Source of the DNA: Limnobacter litoralis
GTDB taxonomy: Bacteria > Pseudomonadota > Gammaproteobacteria > Burkholderiales > Burkholderiaceae_B
Length of the DNA: 64,000 nucleotides
Assembly (NCBI RefSeq): GCF_030160455.1
Contig: NZ_BSOJ01000010.1
Coordinates: forward strand, 1-64,000
Direction of reading: 5' to 3'
The notes under the pieces were generated by a model. The model had not been told where the DNA came from and searched no databases. It saw only the letters and a list, made by a program, of their open reading frames with translations. The position numbers and the translations under genes were made by a program. This document shows, piece after piece, positions 7,501 through 15,791 of the stretch (position 1 is its first letter; each line of letters starts with the position of its first letter).

Positions 7501-8781
7501 TTATTTTTCAAGAATGGCGGTTACGCCAAGGCCGCCCGCGGCACAAATCGAAATCAAACCCTTGCCGCTGCCCTTCTGGTTCAGCAATTTGGCCAGTGTA
7601 TTGATGATTCGACCGCCTGTGGCTGCGAATGGGTGACCCACCGCCAATGAGCTGCCTTTCACGTTTAGCTTGCTGCGGTCGATTGATCCCAATGGCGCGT
7701 CCAGACCCAGTTTTTCCTTACAGAACTTGGGATCTTCCCAGGCCTTCAGAGTACAAAGCACCTGCGCTGCAAAAGCTTCGTGAATCTCATAGAAATCGAA
7801 GTCCTGCAGCTTCATGCCCGCCTTTTTCAGCATGCGGGGCACAGCATAGGCCGGGGCCATCAACAGACCTTCCTTGCCAGACACAAAATCAATACCCACC
7901 GTTTCGCAAAATGTCAGGTAAGCCAATGGCTCAAGACCGCGGGCCTTGGCCCACTCTTCAGAGGCCAGCAACACGGCAGACGCACCGTCGGTCAGCGGCG
8001 TGGAGTTACCCGCAGTCATTGTGCCCTTGCCGCTTTTGCGGTCAAACGCAGGTTTGAGTGTGGACAGCTTTTCAACGGATGCATCCGCACGCAGGTTGTT
8101 GTCACGGCTCAAACCATTGAATGGTACGACGAGATCGTCAAAAAAGCCTTCTTCGTAAGCCTTGGCAGCCTTCTGGTGGCTGCTGACAGCCAGTTCGTCC
8201 TGCTCTTCACGGCCAATGTTCCAGGTTTGTGCCATCACTTCGCAATGTTGACCCATGCTCATCTTTGTGCGTGGCTCACCGTTGGCTGGTGGAAGTGGTG
8301 CCAGGTGCTTGGGGCGAATTTTCATCAGGGCTTTCAATTTGCCCTTGGTGTCTTTGGCACGGTTGGCCTCGAGCAAAATTTTGCGCAAACCTTCACTGAC
8401 GGCAATCGGTGCGTCGGTTGTTGTGTCGACGCCACCGGCCATGCCCACTTCGATCTGGCCCAGCGCAATTTTGTTGGCAACGACAATCGCCGCTTCCAAA
8501 CCGGTGCCGCAAGCCTGCTGAATGTCGAATGCAGGGGTCATGGGGCTCAAGCCTGAACCCAGTACAGACTCACGACACAGGCTGAAATCGCGGGAGTGTT
8601 TAACCACTGCACCGGCAACCACGTCGCCCAGCTCTTCACCGTGCAATTGAAACTTGTCTACCACGCCACGAAATGCTGCAGTCAGCATGTCCTGATTGGA
8701 CTTGCCGATGTAGGCTGTGTTGGAACGTGCAAATGGAATGCGGGCTCCGCCCAGAATGGCGACGCGACGACCGTGTTTCAT
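7501..8781 (-). CDS. Acetyl-CoA acyltransferase (thiolase, FadI/FadA2 type)
   Basis: A 426-residue thiolase that condenses or cleaves beta-ketoacyl-CoA. Active-site residues are visible: nucleophile Cys91 in QQACGTGLEA, His383 in AVGHPFAATGGR, and second cysteine Cys413 in SICAAGGLGV. The length and the spacing of the first motif fit the FadI group rather than the shorter PhaA acetoacetyl-CoA thiolases. Start ATG 8781, with GAGGAG a few bases upstream. It lies 38 bp after the FabG gene and 18 bp before the MaoC gene start, so an operon is likely. Physiological direction (synthesis or beta-oxidation) cannot be told from sequence. Confidence 0.9.
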   Translation of the reverse strand: MKHGRRVAILGGARIPFARSNTAYIGKSNQDMLTAAFRGVVDKFQLHGEELGDVVAGAVVKHSRDFSLCRESVLGSGLSPMTPAFDIQQACGTGLEAAIVVANKIALGQIEVGMAGGVDTTTDAPIAVSEGLRKILLEANRAKDTKGKLKALMKIRPKHLAPLPPANGEPRTKMSMGQHCEVMAQTWNIGREEQDELAVSSHQKAAKAYEEGFFDDLVVPFNGLSRDNNLRADASVEKLSTLKPAFDRKSGKGTMTAGNSTPLTDGASAVLLASEEWAKARGLEPLAYLTFCETVGIDFVSGKEGLLMAPAYAVPRMLKKAGMKLQDFDFYEIHEAFAAQVLCTLKAWEDPKFCKEKLGLDAPLGSIDRSKLNVKGSSLAVGHPFAATGGRIINTLAKLLNQKGSGKGLISICAAGGLGVTAILEK

Positions 8782-8819
8782 AAATTTCTCCTCAAATATT
8801 CAGTTAGGGGCGGCTGCGA

Positions 8820-10247
8820 TTAAGCGCCAACCAGATTTTGTCCACAAACGCGCAAGGTTGCGCCATTCACACCCGCTGCCAGTGGGCTGGCCATGAAGGT
8901 CACCGCCTCAGCGATGTCCACAGGCAAACCGCCCTGTGACAGGCTGGACAAACGGCGCGCCACCTCACGGGTAACCACGGGAATGGCTGCTGTCATTTGC
9001 GTTTCAATAAAGCCAGGGGCAATCGCATTGATCGCAATGCCTTTGCCCGCCAATTCATGGGCCATGGCGTCTACGTATCCGATCACCGCGCTCTTTGTGG
9101 CAGCGTAGTTGGTCTGCCCCGCGTTACCAGCGATGCCACCAATGGATGAAATGCACACAATGCGGGCGTTTGGTGCGAAACCATCAATGGCCAGCAGTTG
9201 TTCGTTGCAACGCACGATGGAACCGAGGTTTACATCCAGCACCATGTCCCACAGGTGTGGCTTCATGTTGCGCAACATCTTGTCGCGGGTAATGCCTGCG
9301 TTGTGCACGATGATGTCGATTGCACCACCCTTTTCTTTCGCCACAGCGGCAAGCTTCTTGCCAGCGTCCGCTTCGGTGATGTCCAACGGACAAACCACGC
9401 CACCAATATTTGCCATGGTTGCGCCCAGTGTGCTTTCGTCGGCAGGACGATCCACACCAATCACGGTTGCGCCTTCACGCGCCAACACTTCAGCGATGGA
9501 CGCGCCAATACCGCGTGCAGCACCGGTCACCACCGCAATTTTGCCAGTCAGTGGCTTGGCGGAAAAAGCAGCCGCTTTCACACCTTTGGGTGCGCCAACC
9601 ACGGGCAGCACCTGACCAGTGACAAATGCGGAATGCGGGCTCAGGAAAAAGCGCAGTGCGCCTTCAATGGCACCCTCAGCACCGGTTTTTACCTGAATCA
9701 GGTTGGCAGTCGTGCCGTTGCCGCCGCTTTCCTTGGCCAGGCTGCGAATAAAGCCGGGCAAAGCCGCCTGAGCAGTTTCCTGTTCAACCGATTTGGTGTC
9801 GCCCTTGACGCGGGAAATCACCACGATGCGGCTGTTGGCCGGCACCTTGCGCAAACGCGGATGGAAAAAATCGTAGAGGGCGCGCAGGTCAGCGGCACTT
9901 TTTGCACCGGTGACATCAAACACATAGGCCCCTTCAGGCACACCATTGTCCGCCTGCGACAGGCTGACTTCCACCTTCGCCTTGGCGGCAGCGGCTTTAA
10001 CACCTTCCAGGCCAGCCAGGTCTGCAGACACGCGCAGTGAAGCCCCCATTGCATCCAGTGCCTTCACCACGGCCTCGACTGACTTGCCGGGCTCAGAAGC
10101 GCCCACCAGCGCGTTCACACCGCTCAGCGACTTGTCCTCGTAGGCACCCTTGGCGCGTTTCAATTGGGGGGGCACTGGCAAACCCAGTGCCTGAAACAAC
10201 ATTTTGCCCTTGGATGAATGGACAAATTCCAGAATCTTGTCGCCCAT
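8820..10247 (-). CDS. High-molecular-weight 3-oxoacyl reductase (FabG4 type)
   Basis: A two-domain short-chain dehydrogenase of 475 residues. Residues about 1-230 form a degenerate flavodoxin-like domain, and 235-475 the catalytic SDR domain. Visible motifs are TGAARGIG at 241-248 for cofactor binding, HNAG at 315-318, and the catalytic set Ser367/Ser368, Tyr381 and Lys385 (YAATK). This architecture is known from FabG4 of Mycobacterium tuberculosis, an NADH-dependent ketoacyl-CoA reductase. The start at 10247 (MGDKILEFVHSS) is chosen over the open upstream frame because GGAAGAG lies 6 bases before it. It is first gene of the fabG4-thiolase-maoC-TMEM175 operon. Confidence 0.9.
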   Translation of the reverse strand: MGDKILEFVHSSKGKMLFQALGLPVPPQLKRAKGAYEDKSLSGVNALVGASEPGKSVEAVVKALDAMGASLRVSADLAGLEGVKAAAAKAKVEVSLSQADNGVPEGAYVFDVTGAKSAADLRALYDFFHPRLRKVPANSRIVVISRVKGDTKSVEQETAQAALPGFIRSLAKESGGNGTTANLIQVKTGAEGAIEGALRFFLSPHSAFVTGQVLPVVGAPKGVKAAAFSAKPLTGKIAVVTGAARGIGASIAEVLAREGATVIGVDRPADESTLGATMANIGGVVCPLDITEADAGKKLAAVAKEKGGAIDIIVHNAGITRDKMLRNMKPHLWDMVLDVNLGSIVRCNEQLLAIDGFAPNARIVCISSIGGIAGNAGQTNYAATKSAVIGYVDAMAHELAGKGIAINAIAPGFIETQMTAAIPVVTREVARRLSSLSQGGLPVDIAEAVTFMASPLAAGVNGATLRVCGQNLVGA

Positions 10248-10391
10248 GAGTCTCTTCCTTTTGTGTGGTTTGGTGGTTGACTGTCTCGTCCAAAGCATAG
10301 CCGAGTCAGTAAATGTTACTAATGCGTAACTTGCGAGTGTATAGAAAGATCACCCGAAAAGCGTAGAGTGCTTTCTCTAACTTGAAAAGGC
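10248..10391 (-). promoter_or_regulatory. Upstream region of the fabG4 operon with GTTAC-N6-GTAAC dyad
   Basis: The gap between the fabG4 start and the end of the GST gene contains a perfect inverted repeat GTTAC-taatgc-GTAAC at 10315-10330. It is centred about 75 bases upstream of the fabG4 ATG. Such a dyad in front of a lipid operon is a plausible operator, perhaps for the TetR protein at 5345 or another regulator. The link is untested. Confidence 0.4.
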
Positions 10392-11054
10392 CTAAGGGAA
10401 AAAAACAGCAGGGTCGCCCGGTTTCCAGGGCTCGAACTTTTGCATGGCGGTTTCAAACAGGGGCAAGGCCAAAAAACGCTGAAGCCAGGCCACCACAGGA
10501 GCCAGTTCCGGGTTGGAATCAAACCATTGCGGTTCGGGAATTCGGAACTGCCGCACGAATGGCAAGATGGCCAAATCGGCAAACCGCATGCTGTTTCCAA
10601 ACAGCCAATCGCTGTCAATCAGTGCGGCACCCCACTGTTTCAAAATCTGAACACCAGCCTGGCGATGTTCCATCGCGTCTACGCCTTCGTAGCGCTGGGG
10701 GTATTTGTAGCGGTCAAGGTGATGTTTGAATTCGCCATCCAACACGGCCAACCATTGCTGAGTCGATTCAAGCGCACTGGGCTGCAGGTTCATCAAACCC
10801 ATGGGGTCGGCTTGCCGCACGGCCCAACGCATCACGTCCAGGCTTTCATCGACCACGGTGCCATCGGGCAACCACAGCACAGGCACGGTGGCTTTGGGTG
10901 AAATTTCGCACATGTGGGCGGGTTTGTCGCGCAACACGATTTCCCGAATTTCCACCTTCAATCCACAAGCGGCCAGCGCAAGCCTTGCCCGCATGGCAAA
11001 GGGGCAACGCCTGAAGCTGTACAAAACCGGCAATTCGCTTTGGTGTGCGCTCAT
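10392..11054 (-). CDS. Glutathione S-transferase family protein
   Basis: A 220-residue GST-fold protein. The N-terminal thioredoxin-like domain begins [20 protein letters not shown], where CPFAMR resembles the Cys-containing active site of omega-class or glutaredoxin-like GSTs. A helical C-terminal domain follows from about residue 85. Its ATG (11054-11052) overlaps the stop of trhO in an ATGA arrangement, so the two are translationally coupled. Substrate unknown. The pair may share an operon with ispH and the FKBP gene upstream. Confidence 0.85.
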   Translation of the reverse strand: MSAHQSELPVLYSFRRCPFAMRARLALAACGLKVEIREIVLRDKPAHMCEISPKATVPVLWLPDGTVVDESLDVMRWAVRQADPMGLMNLQPSALESTQQWLAVLDGEFKHHLDRYKYPQRYEGVDAMEHRQAGVQILKQWGAALIDSDWLFGNSMRFADLAILPFVRQFRIPEPQWFDSNPELAPVVAWLQRFLALPLFETAMQKFEPWKPGDPAVFFP

Positions 11055-12052
11055 GCCGCCTTGCTGTCGTCCACTTTGGCCTTTTTGGGCTTGGGTGGAA
11101 GCTTGCGGCCAATGTGCCGCTCATTTCGTTCTTTGGCCAAACGAATCTGCTTTTGCCGCTCGGAAAAACGTTCAACCTGCTCCGGGGTCAGCTTGTCGTG
11201 GCAATTGGGGCAACTCACGCCCGCCATGTATTTTTCACTGCGCTTGTCTTCTTCGGTAATCGGCATCCGGCAAGCGTGGCACAAATCATAATCGCCCTCT
11301 TCAAGGCCGTGCTTGACCGACACCCGCTGATCAAACACAAAGCACTCGCCCTTCCACAGGCTTTTCTCTTCAGGAATTTCTTCCAGGTATTTCAGAATAC
11401 CGCCCTGAAGGTGGTAGACCTCGTCAAAACCCTGCTCCAGCATGAATGCAGTGGCCTTTTCACAGCGAATGCCCCCCGTGCAAAACATGGCGATCTTCTT
11501 GGGCTTTTTCTCGTCTGGCAAGGCCTTCAGATTTTGGTCCACCCAGGCCGGAAATTCCCGGAAAGTGGTCGTTTTGGGATCTACCGCCCCCTCAAAAGTA
11601 CCAATGGCGTACTCATAATCGTTGCGAGTATCAATCACCAAGGTGTCGGGGTCTTGAATCAACTCATTCCATTGCGCAGGCGGCACATAGCGCCCTACCA
11701 AGCGATTGGGGTCGATGCCGTCTTTGCCCATGGTCACGATCTCACGCTTCAGCTTCACTTTCATGCGGGAAAAGGCAGGCTCAGACGCCTCGGAATATTT
11801 GGGGGCCAGATCTGAAAACCGTGGATCTTTCCACAGACTGGTCATCAAACCGACAATGCCCTCGTACGAACCGCAGATCGTGCCGTTGATTCCCTCTTCG
11901 GCCAGCAACAAAGTGCCCAGAATCTTGAACTGCTGGCAAATGCGCTCCACCTTGGGTTTGAGCTCAACAAAATCGGGCAGGTGCACAAATTTATACAGGG
12001 CTGCAACCAGATGCTTGTCGGTTTCAGGAATGGAGGCAGTAGTCATGTTCAT
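11051..12052 (-). CDS. trhO: tRNA uridine(34) hydroxylase TrhO (rhodanese-like)
   Basis: A 333-residue YceA/TrhO family protein that hydroxylates wobble uridine-34 of tRNA in an oxygen-dependent, prephenate-independent route to ho5U. An N-terminal acylphosphatase-like domain is followed by a rhodanese domain (about 120-225) with the active-site loop [12 protein letters not shown], and a C-terminal part containing [27 protein letters not shown], a cysteine cluster probably binding zinc. ATG 12052 is used; an in-frame ATG two codons later is an alternative, and neither has a strong ribosome binding site. Confidence 0.92.
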   Translation of the reverse strand: MNMTTASIPETDKHLVAALYKFVHLPDFVELKPKVERICQQFKILGTLLLAEEGINGTICGSYEGIVGLMTSLWKDPRFSDLAPKYSEASEPAFSRMKVKLKREIVTMGKDGIDPNRLVGRYVPPAQWNELIQDPDTLVIDTRNDYEYAIGTFEGAVDPKTTTFREFPAWVDQNLKALPDEKKPKKIAMFCTGGIRCEKATAFMLEQGFDEVYHLQGGILKYLEEIPEEKSLWKGECFVFDQRVSVKHGLEEGDYDLCHACRMPITEEDKRSEKYMAGVSCPNCHDKLTPEQVERFSERQKQIRLAKERNERHIGRKLPPKPKKAKVDDSKAA

Positions 12053-12112
12053 GATTTCAAACGCAAAAAATTAAATTCAACCCCGCATTGTATCGCGGTG
12101 GGTCAGCCGTGA

Positions 12113-13045
12113 TTAATCCTGCCGATTCAAACCCTTGGGCAAGGGGAAGGAAATGTTTTCTTCCACGCCCTCAAGCGTGCGAACAGAATTGGCCCCCCAT
12201 TCTTTCAGACGGGCAATCACAGCCTGTACCAGGTGTTCTGGGGCCGACGCGCCAGCGGTCAGACCAATGTGCTTAACCTCTGTAAACCATTCACGCTGTA
12301 AGCAATCGGCGTTTTCAATGAGCTGTGCGGGTACGCCCAGCTTTTCGGCCACCTCGCGCAATCGGTTGGAATTCGAGCTGCTTGGGCTGCCCACCACCAA
12401 CACCATGTCGACGCGCTTGGCCATGAATTTCACAGCATCTTGCCGGTTCTGTGTGGCATAGCAAATGTCCACTTTTTTGGGCTCACGAATGCCGGGAAAG
12501 CGCGTCTTCAAAGCGGCAATGACACGAGAGGCGTCATCCACACTCAAGGTGGTTTGAGTCACATAGGCCAACGGCCCTTCGGGCACATCCAGACGCAATA
12601 CATCCTCCTCGGTTTCAACCAGGTAAATGCCGTCCTGAACCTGCCCCATGGTGCCTTCCACTTCAGGGTGACCTTTGTGACCAATCATCACAATTCGGCA
12701 ACCCTGTGCGCGCATTTTGGCCACTTCAACATGCACCTTGGTGACCAGCGGGCAGGTGGCATCGAACACCTTTAAACCCAAGCCTTCCGCCTGCGTACGC
12801 ACCTCTTGTGAAACCCCATGCGCTGAAAACACCACTGTAGAGCCTGCTGGAACGTCCTCCAGCTCATCGACAAAAATGGCGCCTTTCTCACGCAGATCAT
12901 TCACCACGGTTTTGTTGTGAACAATCTCGTGCTTGACATAAATGGGCGCACCAAACTGCACCAACGCGCGTTCCACTATTTCAATGGCGCGGTCTACCCC
13001 CGCGCAAAAACCGCGCGGCTGTGCAAGACTGATTTCAAGGCTCAT
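12113..13045 (-). CDS. ispH: 4-hydroxy-3-methylbut-2-enyl diphosphate reductase
   Basis: Last enzyme of the methylerythritol phosphate pathway; it reduces HMBPP to IPP and DMAPP using an iron-sulfur cluster. The 310-residue product shows the three cluster cysteines at 14 ([11 protein letters not shown]), 98 ([11 protein letters not shown]) and 195 (VDICYATQN), and the substrate-binding histidines around 43, 76 and 126 ([10 protein letters not shown]). The gene begins 2 bases after the FKBP gene stop. The fkpB-ispH pair is also adjacent in Escherichia coli. Dxs and IspA of the same pathway are encoded at 41-44 kb. Confidence 0.97.
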   Translation of the reverse strand: MSLEISLAQPRGFCAGVDRAIEIVERALVQFGAPIYVKHEIVHNKTVVNDLREKGAIFVDELEDVPAGSTVVFSAHGVSQEVRTQAEGLGLKVFDATCPLVTKVHVEVAKMRAQGCRIVMIGHKGHPEVEGTMGQVQDGIYLVETEEDVLRLDVPEGPLAYVTQTTLSVDDASRVIAALKTRFPGIREPKKVDICYATQNRQDAVKFMAKRVDMVLVVGSPSSSNSNRLREVAEKLGVPAQLIENADCLQREWFTEVKHIGLTAGASAPEHLVQAVIARLKEWGANSVRTLEGVEENISFPLPKGLNRQD

Positions 13046-13047
13046 GT

Positions 13048-13512
13048 TTAAAGCACTCCGATCAACTGCACTTCAAAGTGCAGGGCTTTGCCCGCCAGGG
13101 GGTGATTGAAATCAAACAGAATGTGATCGTCACGTTCTTCAACCACCGTGCCTGCAAACTGACCGCCATCCGGGGCCGGAAAGTGCACAAACTCCCCAGG
13201 CTCAAACGACGTGCCCTCTTCAGCGTACTGATTCAGCAGCTTTTTGCTGACCGGGCGATACAAATCAGGATTCACCTCGCCATACCCTTTGTCAGCTGAC
13301 ACCATAAAAATTTCACGCTGGCCCGCCTGCATACCCAACAAGCACGACTCAAGACCCGAGGCCAACTGCCCCGCACCCAACTGCAAAGTGGCAGGCTTGT
13401 CCTCGAAGGTCGAGACAATCACCTGATCGTTGCTGGCAAGACGGATGCGATAGTGAAGCGTCACGTAAGACGATTCAGTCACCTGGGGTTTGGCTTGGGC
13501 CATGTCAGTCAT
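13048..13512 (-). CDS. fkpB: FKBP-type peptidyl-prolyl isomerase, SlpA/FkpB type
   Basis: A 154-residue cytoplasmic proline isomerase with chaperone activity. It has the short FKBP fold with an inserted flap: VTLHYRIRL at the start, [22 protein letters not shown] for the first half, and [19 protein letters not shown] at the end. This matches SlpA/SlyD-like proteins, but there is no metal-binding His tail as in SlyD, so FkpB/SlpA is preferred. Co-oriented with ispH, with a 2-base gap. ATG 13512 is used; the in-frame Met at codon 4 is a possible alternative. Confidence 0.92.
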   Translation of the reverse strand: MTDMAQAKPQVTESSYVTLHYRIRLASNDQVIVSTFEDKPATLQLGAGQLASGLESCLLGMQAGQREIFMVSADKGYGEVNPDLYRPVSKKLLNQYAEEGTSFEPGEFVHFPAPDGGQFAGTVVEERDDHILFDFNHPLAGKALHFEVQLIGVL

Positions 13513-13654
13513 GAGATTTTCCAGAAAAAAGCAAATACATCAGCCCTCTATTCTACTATGAGCACCTGTGGACTGATCCAATTACGAGGCGGGCAGGAAC
13601 TTCGCGTTGCTTGAAAACACACAAGCCGGTCTGCAACTGCATCATCAAAACCCA

Positions 13655-14338
13655 ATGAGTATTCAAAACTGGCCCAAACACGATCGCCCCCGAGAGCGTT
13701 TGATCGAGCATGGCGCCCAATCACTTTCAGACGCAGAATTGCTGGCCATATTTTTGCGCACAGGGCTGCCCGGTAAAAGCGCAGTTGAACTGGCCCGTGA
13801 AATGATTCATGAATTCGGCAGCCTGAAAAACCTCAACCGTGTGGAATTGAAGCAATGGAGTCAGATCCGTGGTCTTGGCGAAGCCAAATTTGCACAGCTG
13901 AAAGCGTGTCTTGAGATGGCCCGACGCTGCCTGGGTGAAGAACTGCGAGAAACGAAGGCCAGCTTGGGAACGCCTGACCTGTTCGAACAATTTGCGAGGC
14001 TTCATATTGGTTTGAGTCATGTTGAGCACTTCTTGGTGATTGCGTTAAACAGCCAACTCAAAGTCAGTGCGCACACCATCCTGTCCAGCGGTACAGTCAA
14101 TAAAGCGGCGGTCTTCCCGCGCGAGGTTGTCAAATTTGGAATCACCCAGAACGCGCCTCGCCTGATGATTGCACACAATCATCCCAGCGACTGTTGCACA
14201 CCAAGTTCGGCAGACGACCAGTTAACCGAAACACTGCTGCAGGCGCTTCGGCTGGTAGACATCGAACTGGTGGACCATCTGGTTGTTGGCCCCTCATGTT
14301 CTTACTCTTACCGCACCATGGGTAGACATCCTTTTTAG
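13655..14338 (+). CDS. radC: RadC family JAB1/MPN-domain protein
   Basis: A 227-residue protein with an N-terminal helix-hairpin-helix-like region (LLAIFLRTGLPGKSAVELA, then the IRGLGEAKFAQLKA hairpin) and a C-terminal JAMM-type metal site (HNHPS...SSAD). The usual HNHPSG-x-PxPS-x2-D motif reads HNHPSDCCTPSSAD here, so one glycine is replaced but the metal-binding histidines and aspartate remain. RadC's original DNA-repair role has been retracted for E. coli, and its function is unclear. The frame is open to a TTG at 13607, but ATG 13655 (MSIQNWPKHDRPRE) matches the usual family N-terminus. Confidence 0.9.
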   Translation: MSIQNWPKHDRPRERLIEHGAQSLSDAELLAIFLRTGLPGKSAVELAREMIHEFGSLKNLNRVELKQWSQIRGLGEAKFAQLKACLEMARRCLGEELRETKASLGTPDLFEQFARLHIGLSHVEHFLVIALNSQLKVSAHTILSSGTVNKAAVFPREVVKFGITQNAPRLMIAHNHPSDCCTPSSADDQLTETLLQALRLVDIELVDHLVVGPSCSYSYRTMGRHPF

Positions 14339-14412
14339 CGTGTACACCACGCCCTTCATGCCACAGGCACAAAGTATTTGAATTTTTTTGAGAAAAGGCT
14401 GGGCTTTTTAAA

Positions 14413-14433
14413 CCAAGACACGTATAATCTTGG
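14413..14433 (+). promoter_or_regulatory. rpmB-rpmG promoter, consensus -10
   Basis: A perfect TATAAT lies at 14423-14428, 86 bases before rpmB. It sits inside a dyad CCAAGA (14413-14418) / TCTTGG (14428-14433) that would overlap bound polymerase. No good -35 hexamer is seen at the expected distance. Confidence 0.55.
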
Positions 14434-14513
14434 ATTCGCCGCAACCGCAAGGCTTGAAGCATTGCTGGTTTGCAAGTACACTAACGGACTTTGCTGAATT
14501 TTTTGGGGTCATC

Positions 14514-14747
14514 ATGGCTCGCGTATGTCAAGTAACCGGGAAACGCCCGATGGTGGGAAACAAGGTTTCTCACGCCAACAACAAAACTAAACGTCGTTTT
14601 TTGCCAAATTTGCAATCTCGCAAGTTTTGGGTTGAAAGCGAGAACCGCTGGGTTCGCCTTCGTCTAACCAACGCTGCGCTGCGCACTATTGATAAAGTGG
14701 GCATCGACACCGTGCTGGCAGACCTGCGCGCACGCGGCGAGATCTGA
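14514..14747 (+). CDS. rpmB: 50S ribosomal protein L28
   Basis: A 77-residue basic protein of the large ribosomal subunit. The sequence starts [22 protein letters not shown] and continues [16 protein letters not shown], which is diagnostic for L28. The longer open frame from 14430 is not used; ATG 14514 matches the family start. rpmG follows 15 bases later, the standard bacterial order. Confidence 0.98.
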   Translation: MARVCQVTGKRPMVGNKVSHANNKTKRRFLPNLQSRKFWVESENRWVRLRLTNAALRTIDKVGIDTVLADLRARGEI

Positions 14748-14762
14748 GTAGAGGAGTAAATC

Positions 14763-14930
14763 ATGGCTAAAGCTGGTCGCGAAAAAATCAAACTCGAGTC
14801 TTCTGCTGGTACCGGTCACTTCTACACCACGACCAAAAACAAGCGCACAAAGCCCGAGAAAATCGAAATCATGAAATACGATCCAGTGGTTCGTAAGCAT
14901 GTTTCATACAAAGAAACCAAGTTGAAGTAA
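14763..14930 (+). CDS. rpmG: 50S ribosomal protein L33
   Basis: A 55-residue protein ([20 protein letters not shown], then [21 protein letters not shown], ending [11 protein letters not shown]). It is the cysteine-free form of L33, lacking the zinc-binding CxxC pairs. The ribosome binding site GAGGAG is at 14752-14757. A strong intrinsic terminator follows at 14944-14974, closing the rpmB-rpmG operon. Confidence 0.97.
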   Translation: MAKAGREKIKLESSAGTGHFYTTTKNKRTKPEKIEIMKYDPVVRKHVSYKETKLK

Positions 14931-14943
14931 ATTCAGCTCGGTC

Positions 14944-14974
14944 AAAAAAAGCCCGCCATTGGCGGGTTTTTTTT
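14944..14974 (+). terminator. Intrinsic terminator of rpmB-rpmG
   Basis: The hairpin CCCGCC-att-GGCGGG (14952-14966) is followed by eight T residues, and preceded by seven A residues that extend the stem. Confidence 0.93.
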
Positions 14975-15011
14975 CGTCCATTCAATACGAAAGATCGGCT
15001 GTTGTTGCTGA

Positions 15012-15198
15012 GTCGGCCATTACAAGTGGGCATGTCACTTGCGCTTGGTAGTTGCGGGGTCGGCTATTGCAGGCAGGCATGTCACTTGCGCTTGGTAGTT
15101 GCGGGGTCGGCTATTGCAGGCAGGCATGTCACTTGCGTAGATTGTTACTGCGTCGGCTATTGCAGGCAGGCATGTCACTTGCGCTTGGTTTGCCCGAA
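15012..15198. repeat. 47-bp tandem repeat, four copies
   Basis: Four consecutive units begin with GTCGGC at 15012, 15059, 15106 and 15152, so the period is 47, 47 and 46 bases. The best-kept part is GTCGGCTATTGCAGGCAGGC followed by ATGTCACTTGCGCTTGG. Copy 1 differs near its start, and copy 3 in its last third. No spacer lies between units, so this is not a CRISPR array. No convincing protein is encoded here. Confidence 0.9.
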
Positions 15199-15220
15199 AA
15201 GACGCTGATCAGAACCCTGG

Positions 15221-15294
15221 CTTTGGAAGCCCGAGCGACAACTCGTGGCTTTGCAAGCCACTCAAACATGTCGCAGGTCGGGCATGTTCCAAAG
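15221..15294 (+). repeat. Structured hairpin element, copy 1 (covarying pair with 15585-15660)
   Basis: A nested palindrome: CTTTGGAA (15221-15228) pairs with TTCCAAAG (15287-15294), GCCCGA with TCGGGC (15278-15283), GCGACA with TGTCGC (15269-15274), and an apical hairpin TGGCTT-tgc-AAGCCA lies at 15246-15260. Bulges AGG and ATG fall on the 3' side. A second copy in inverted orientation at 15585-15660 keeps these helices, but changes the outer T-A pair to C-G and has a wholly different apical hairpin. About 45 bases downstream of the hairpin are also similar. It lies 290 bases after rpmG and points along its transcription. Confidence 0.85.
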
Positions 15295-15399
15295 CTGCGG
15301 GTGCTGAGCAGCCGGGCAACCCTGAATCGCGCTGCATGACACACCCACCTGCAAAGCCTCAAAGCGTGAAACATTGGCACAGGGATTCCGCCCAATCGG

Positions 15400-15461
15400 C
15401 TGACCTGCTGACCTGCTGACCTGCTGACCTGCTGACCTGCTGACCTGCTGACCTGCTGACC
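15400..15461. repeat. 8-bp microsatellite (CTGACCTG)n
   Basis: About 7.75 perfect copies of CTGACCTG. The octamer period is not a multiple of three, so copy-number changes would shift any reading frame. It lies in non-coding DNA between the two structured hairpin elements. Confidence 0.95.
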
Positions 15462-15513
15462 AACTTAGCTTGACCTTACCTAGACTATCCACCGCCGTCG
15501 ACCGAAGCCGCGG

Positions 15514-15536
15514 TCTGCCCCAAGCGCACTGCCCAG
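15514..15536 (-). repeat. 23-bp inverted copy of the repeat at 15707
   Basis: On the minus strand this 23-mer (starting CTGGGCAGTGCGC and ending TTGGGGCAGA) is identical to the first 23-bp unit at 15707-15729, giving an exact inverted repeat 170 bases apart with the second hairpin element inside. Confidence 0.9.
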
Positions 15537-15584
15537 TCTGTCGCAGCCCGATTCAAGAATTGCCCCACTTGTGTTGACTCGCAG

Positions 15585-15660
15585 CCTTGGAACTTGCCCG
15601 ACCTGCGACTTGTCTGAGCCCCGGTTATTCCGGGGCGAGTTGTCGCTCGGGCTTCCAAGG
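15585..15660 (-). repeat. Structured hairpin element, copy 2
   Basis: This is the inverted partner of the element at 15221-15294. On the minus strand CCTTGGAA (15660-15653) pairs with TTCCAAGG (15592-15585), GCCCGA with TCGGGC, and GCGAC with GTCGC. The apical hairpin is CCCCGG-aataa-CCGGGG, in place of TGGCTT-tgc-AAGCCA. It lies about 150 bases beyond the desaturase stop and points along that gene's transcription. Confidence 0.85.
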
Positions 15661-15706
15661 CCAGAGGCAATTACAAGTTGAATGGGCAATTCAAGGGCAA
15701 GACAGC

Positions 15707-15760
15707 CTGGGCAGTGCGCTTGGGGCAGACTGGGCAGTGCGCTTATGGCAGACTGGGCAA
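15707..15760 (+). repeat. 23-bp tandem repeat
   Basis: Units begin with CTGGGCA at 15707, 15730 and 15753. The first two are complete and nearly identical (TTGGGGCAGA against TTATGGCAGA at the end); the third is truncated by the desaturase terminator. An exact inverted copy of unit 1 lies at 15514-15536. Confidence 0.9.
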
Positions 15761-15761
15761 T

Positions 15762-15791
15762 AAAAAAGCCGGAACCAAGTCCGGCTTCTTG
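15762..15791 (-). terminator. Intrinsic terminator of the desaturase gene
   Basis: Read on the minus strand, the hairpin GCCGGA-cttggt-TCCGGC is followed by six T residues (15767-15762). It lies 20 bases past the stop of the fatty acid desaturase. Confidence 0.9.

Noticed and set aside
15012-15198. Regularly spaced repeats that could be taken for a CRISPR array
   Set aside because: The 47-bp units abut each other with no unique spacers, there are only four, and no cas genes are in the window.
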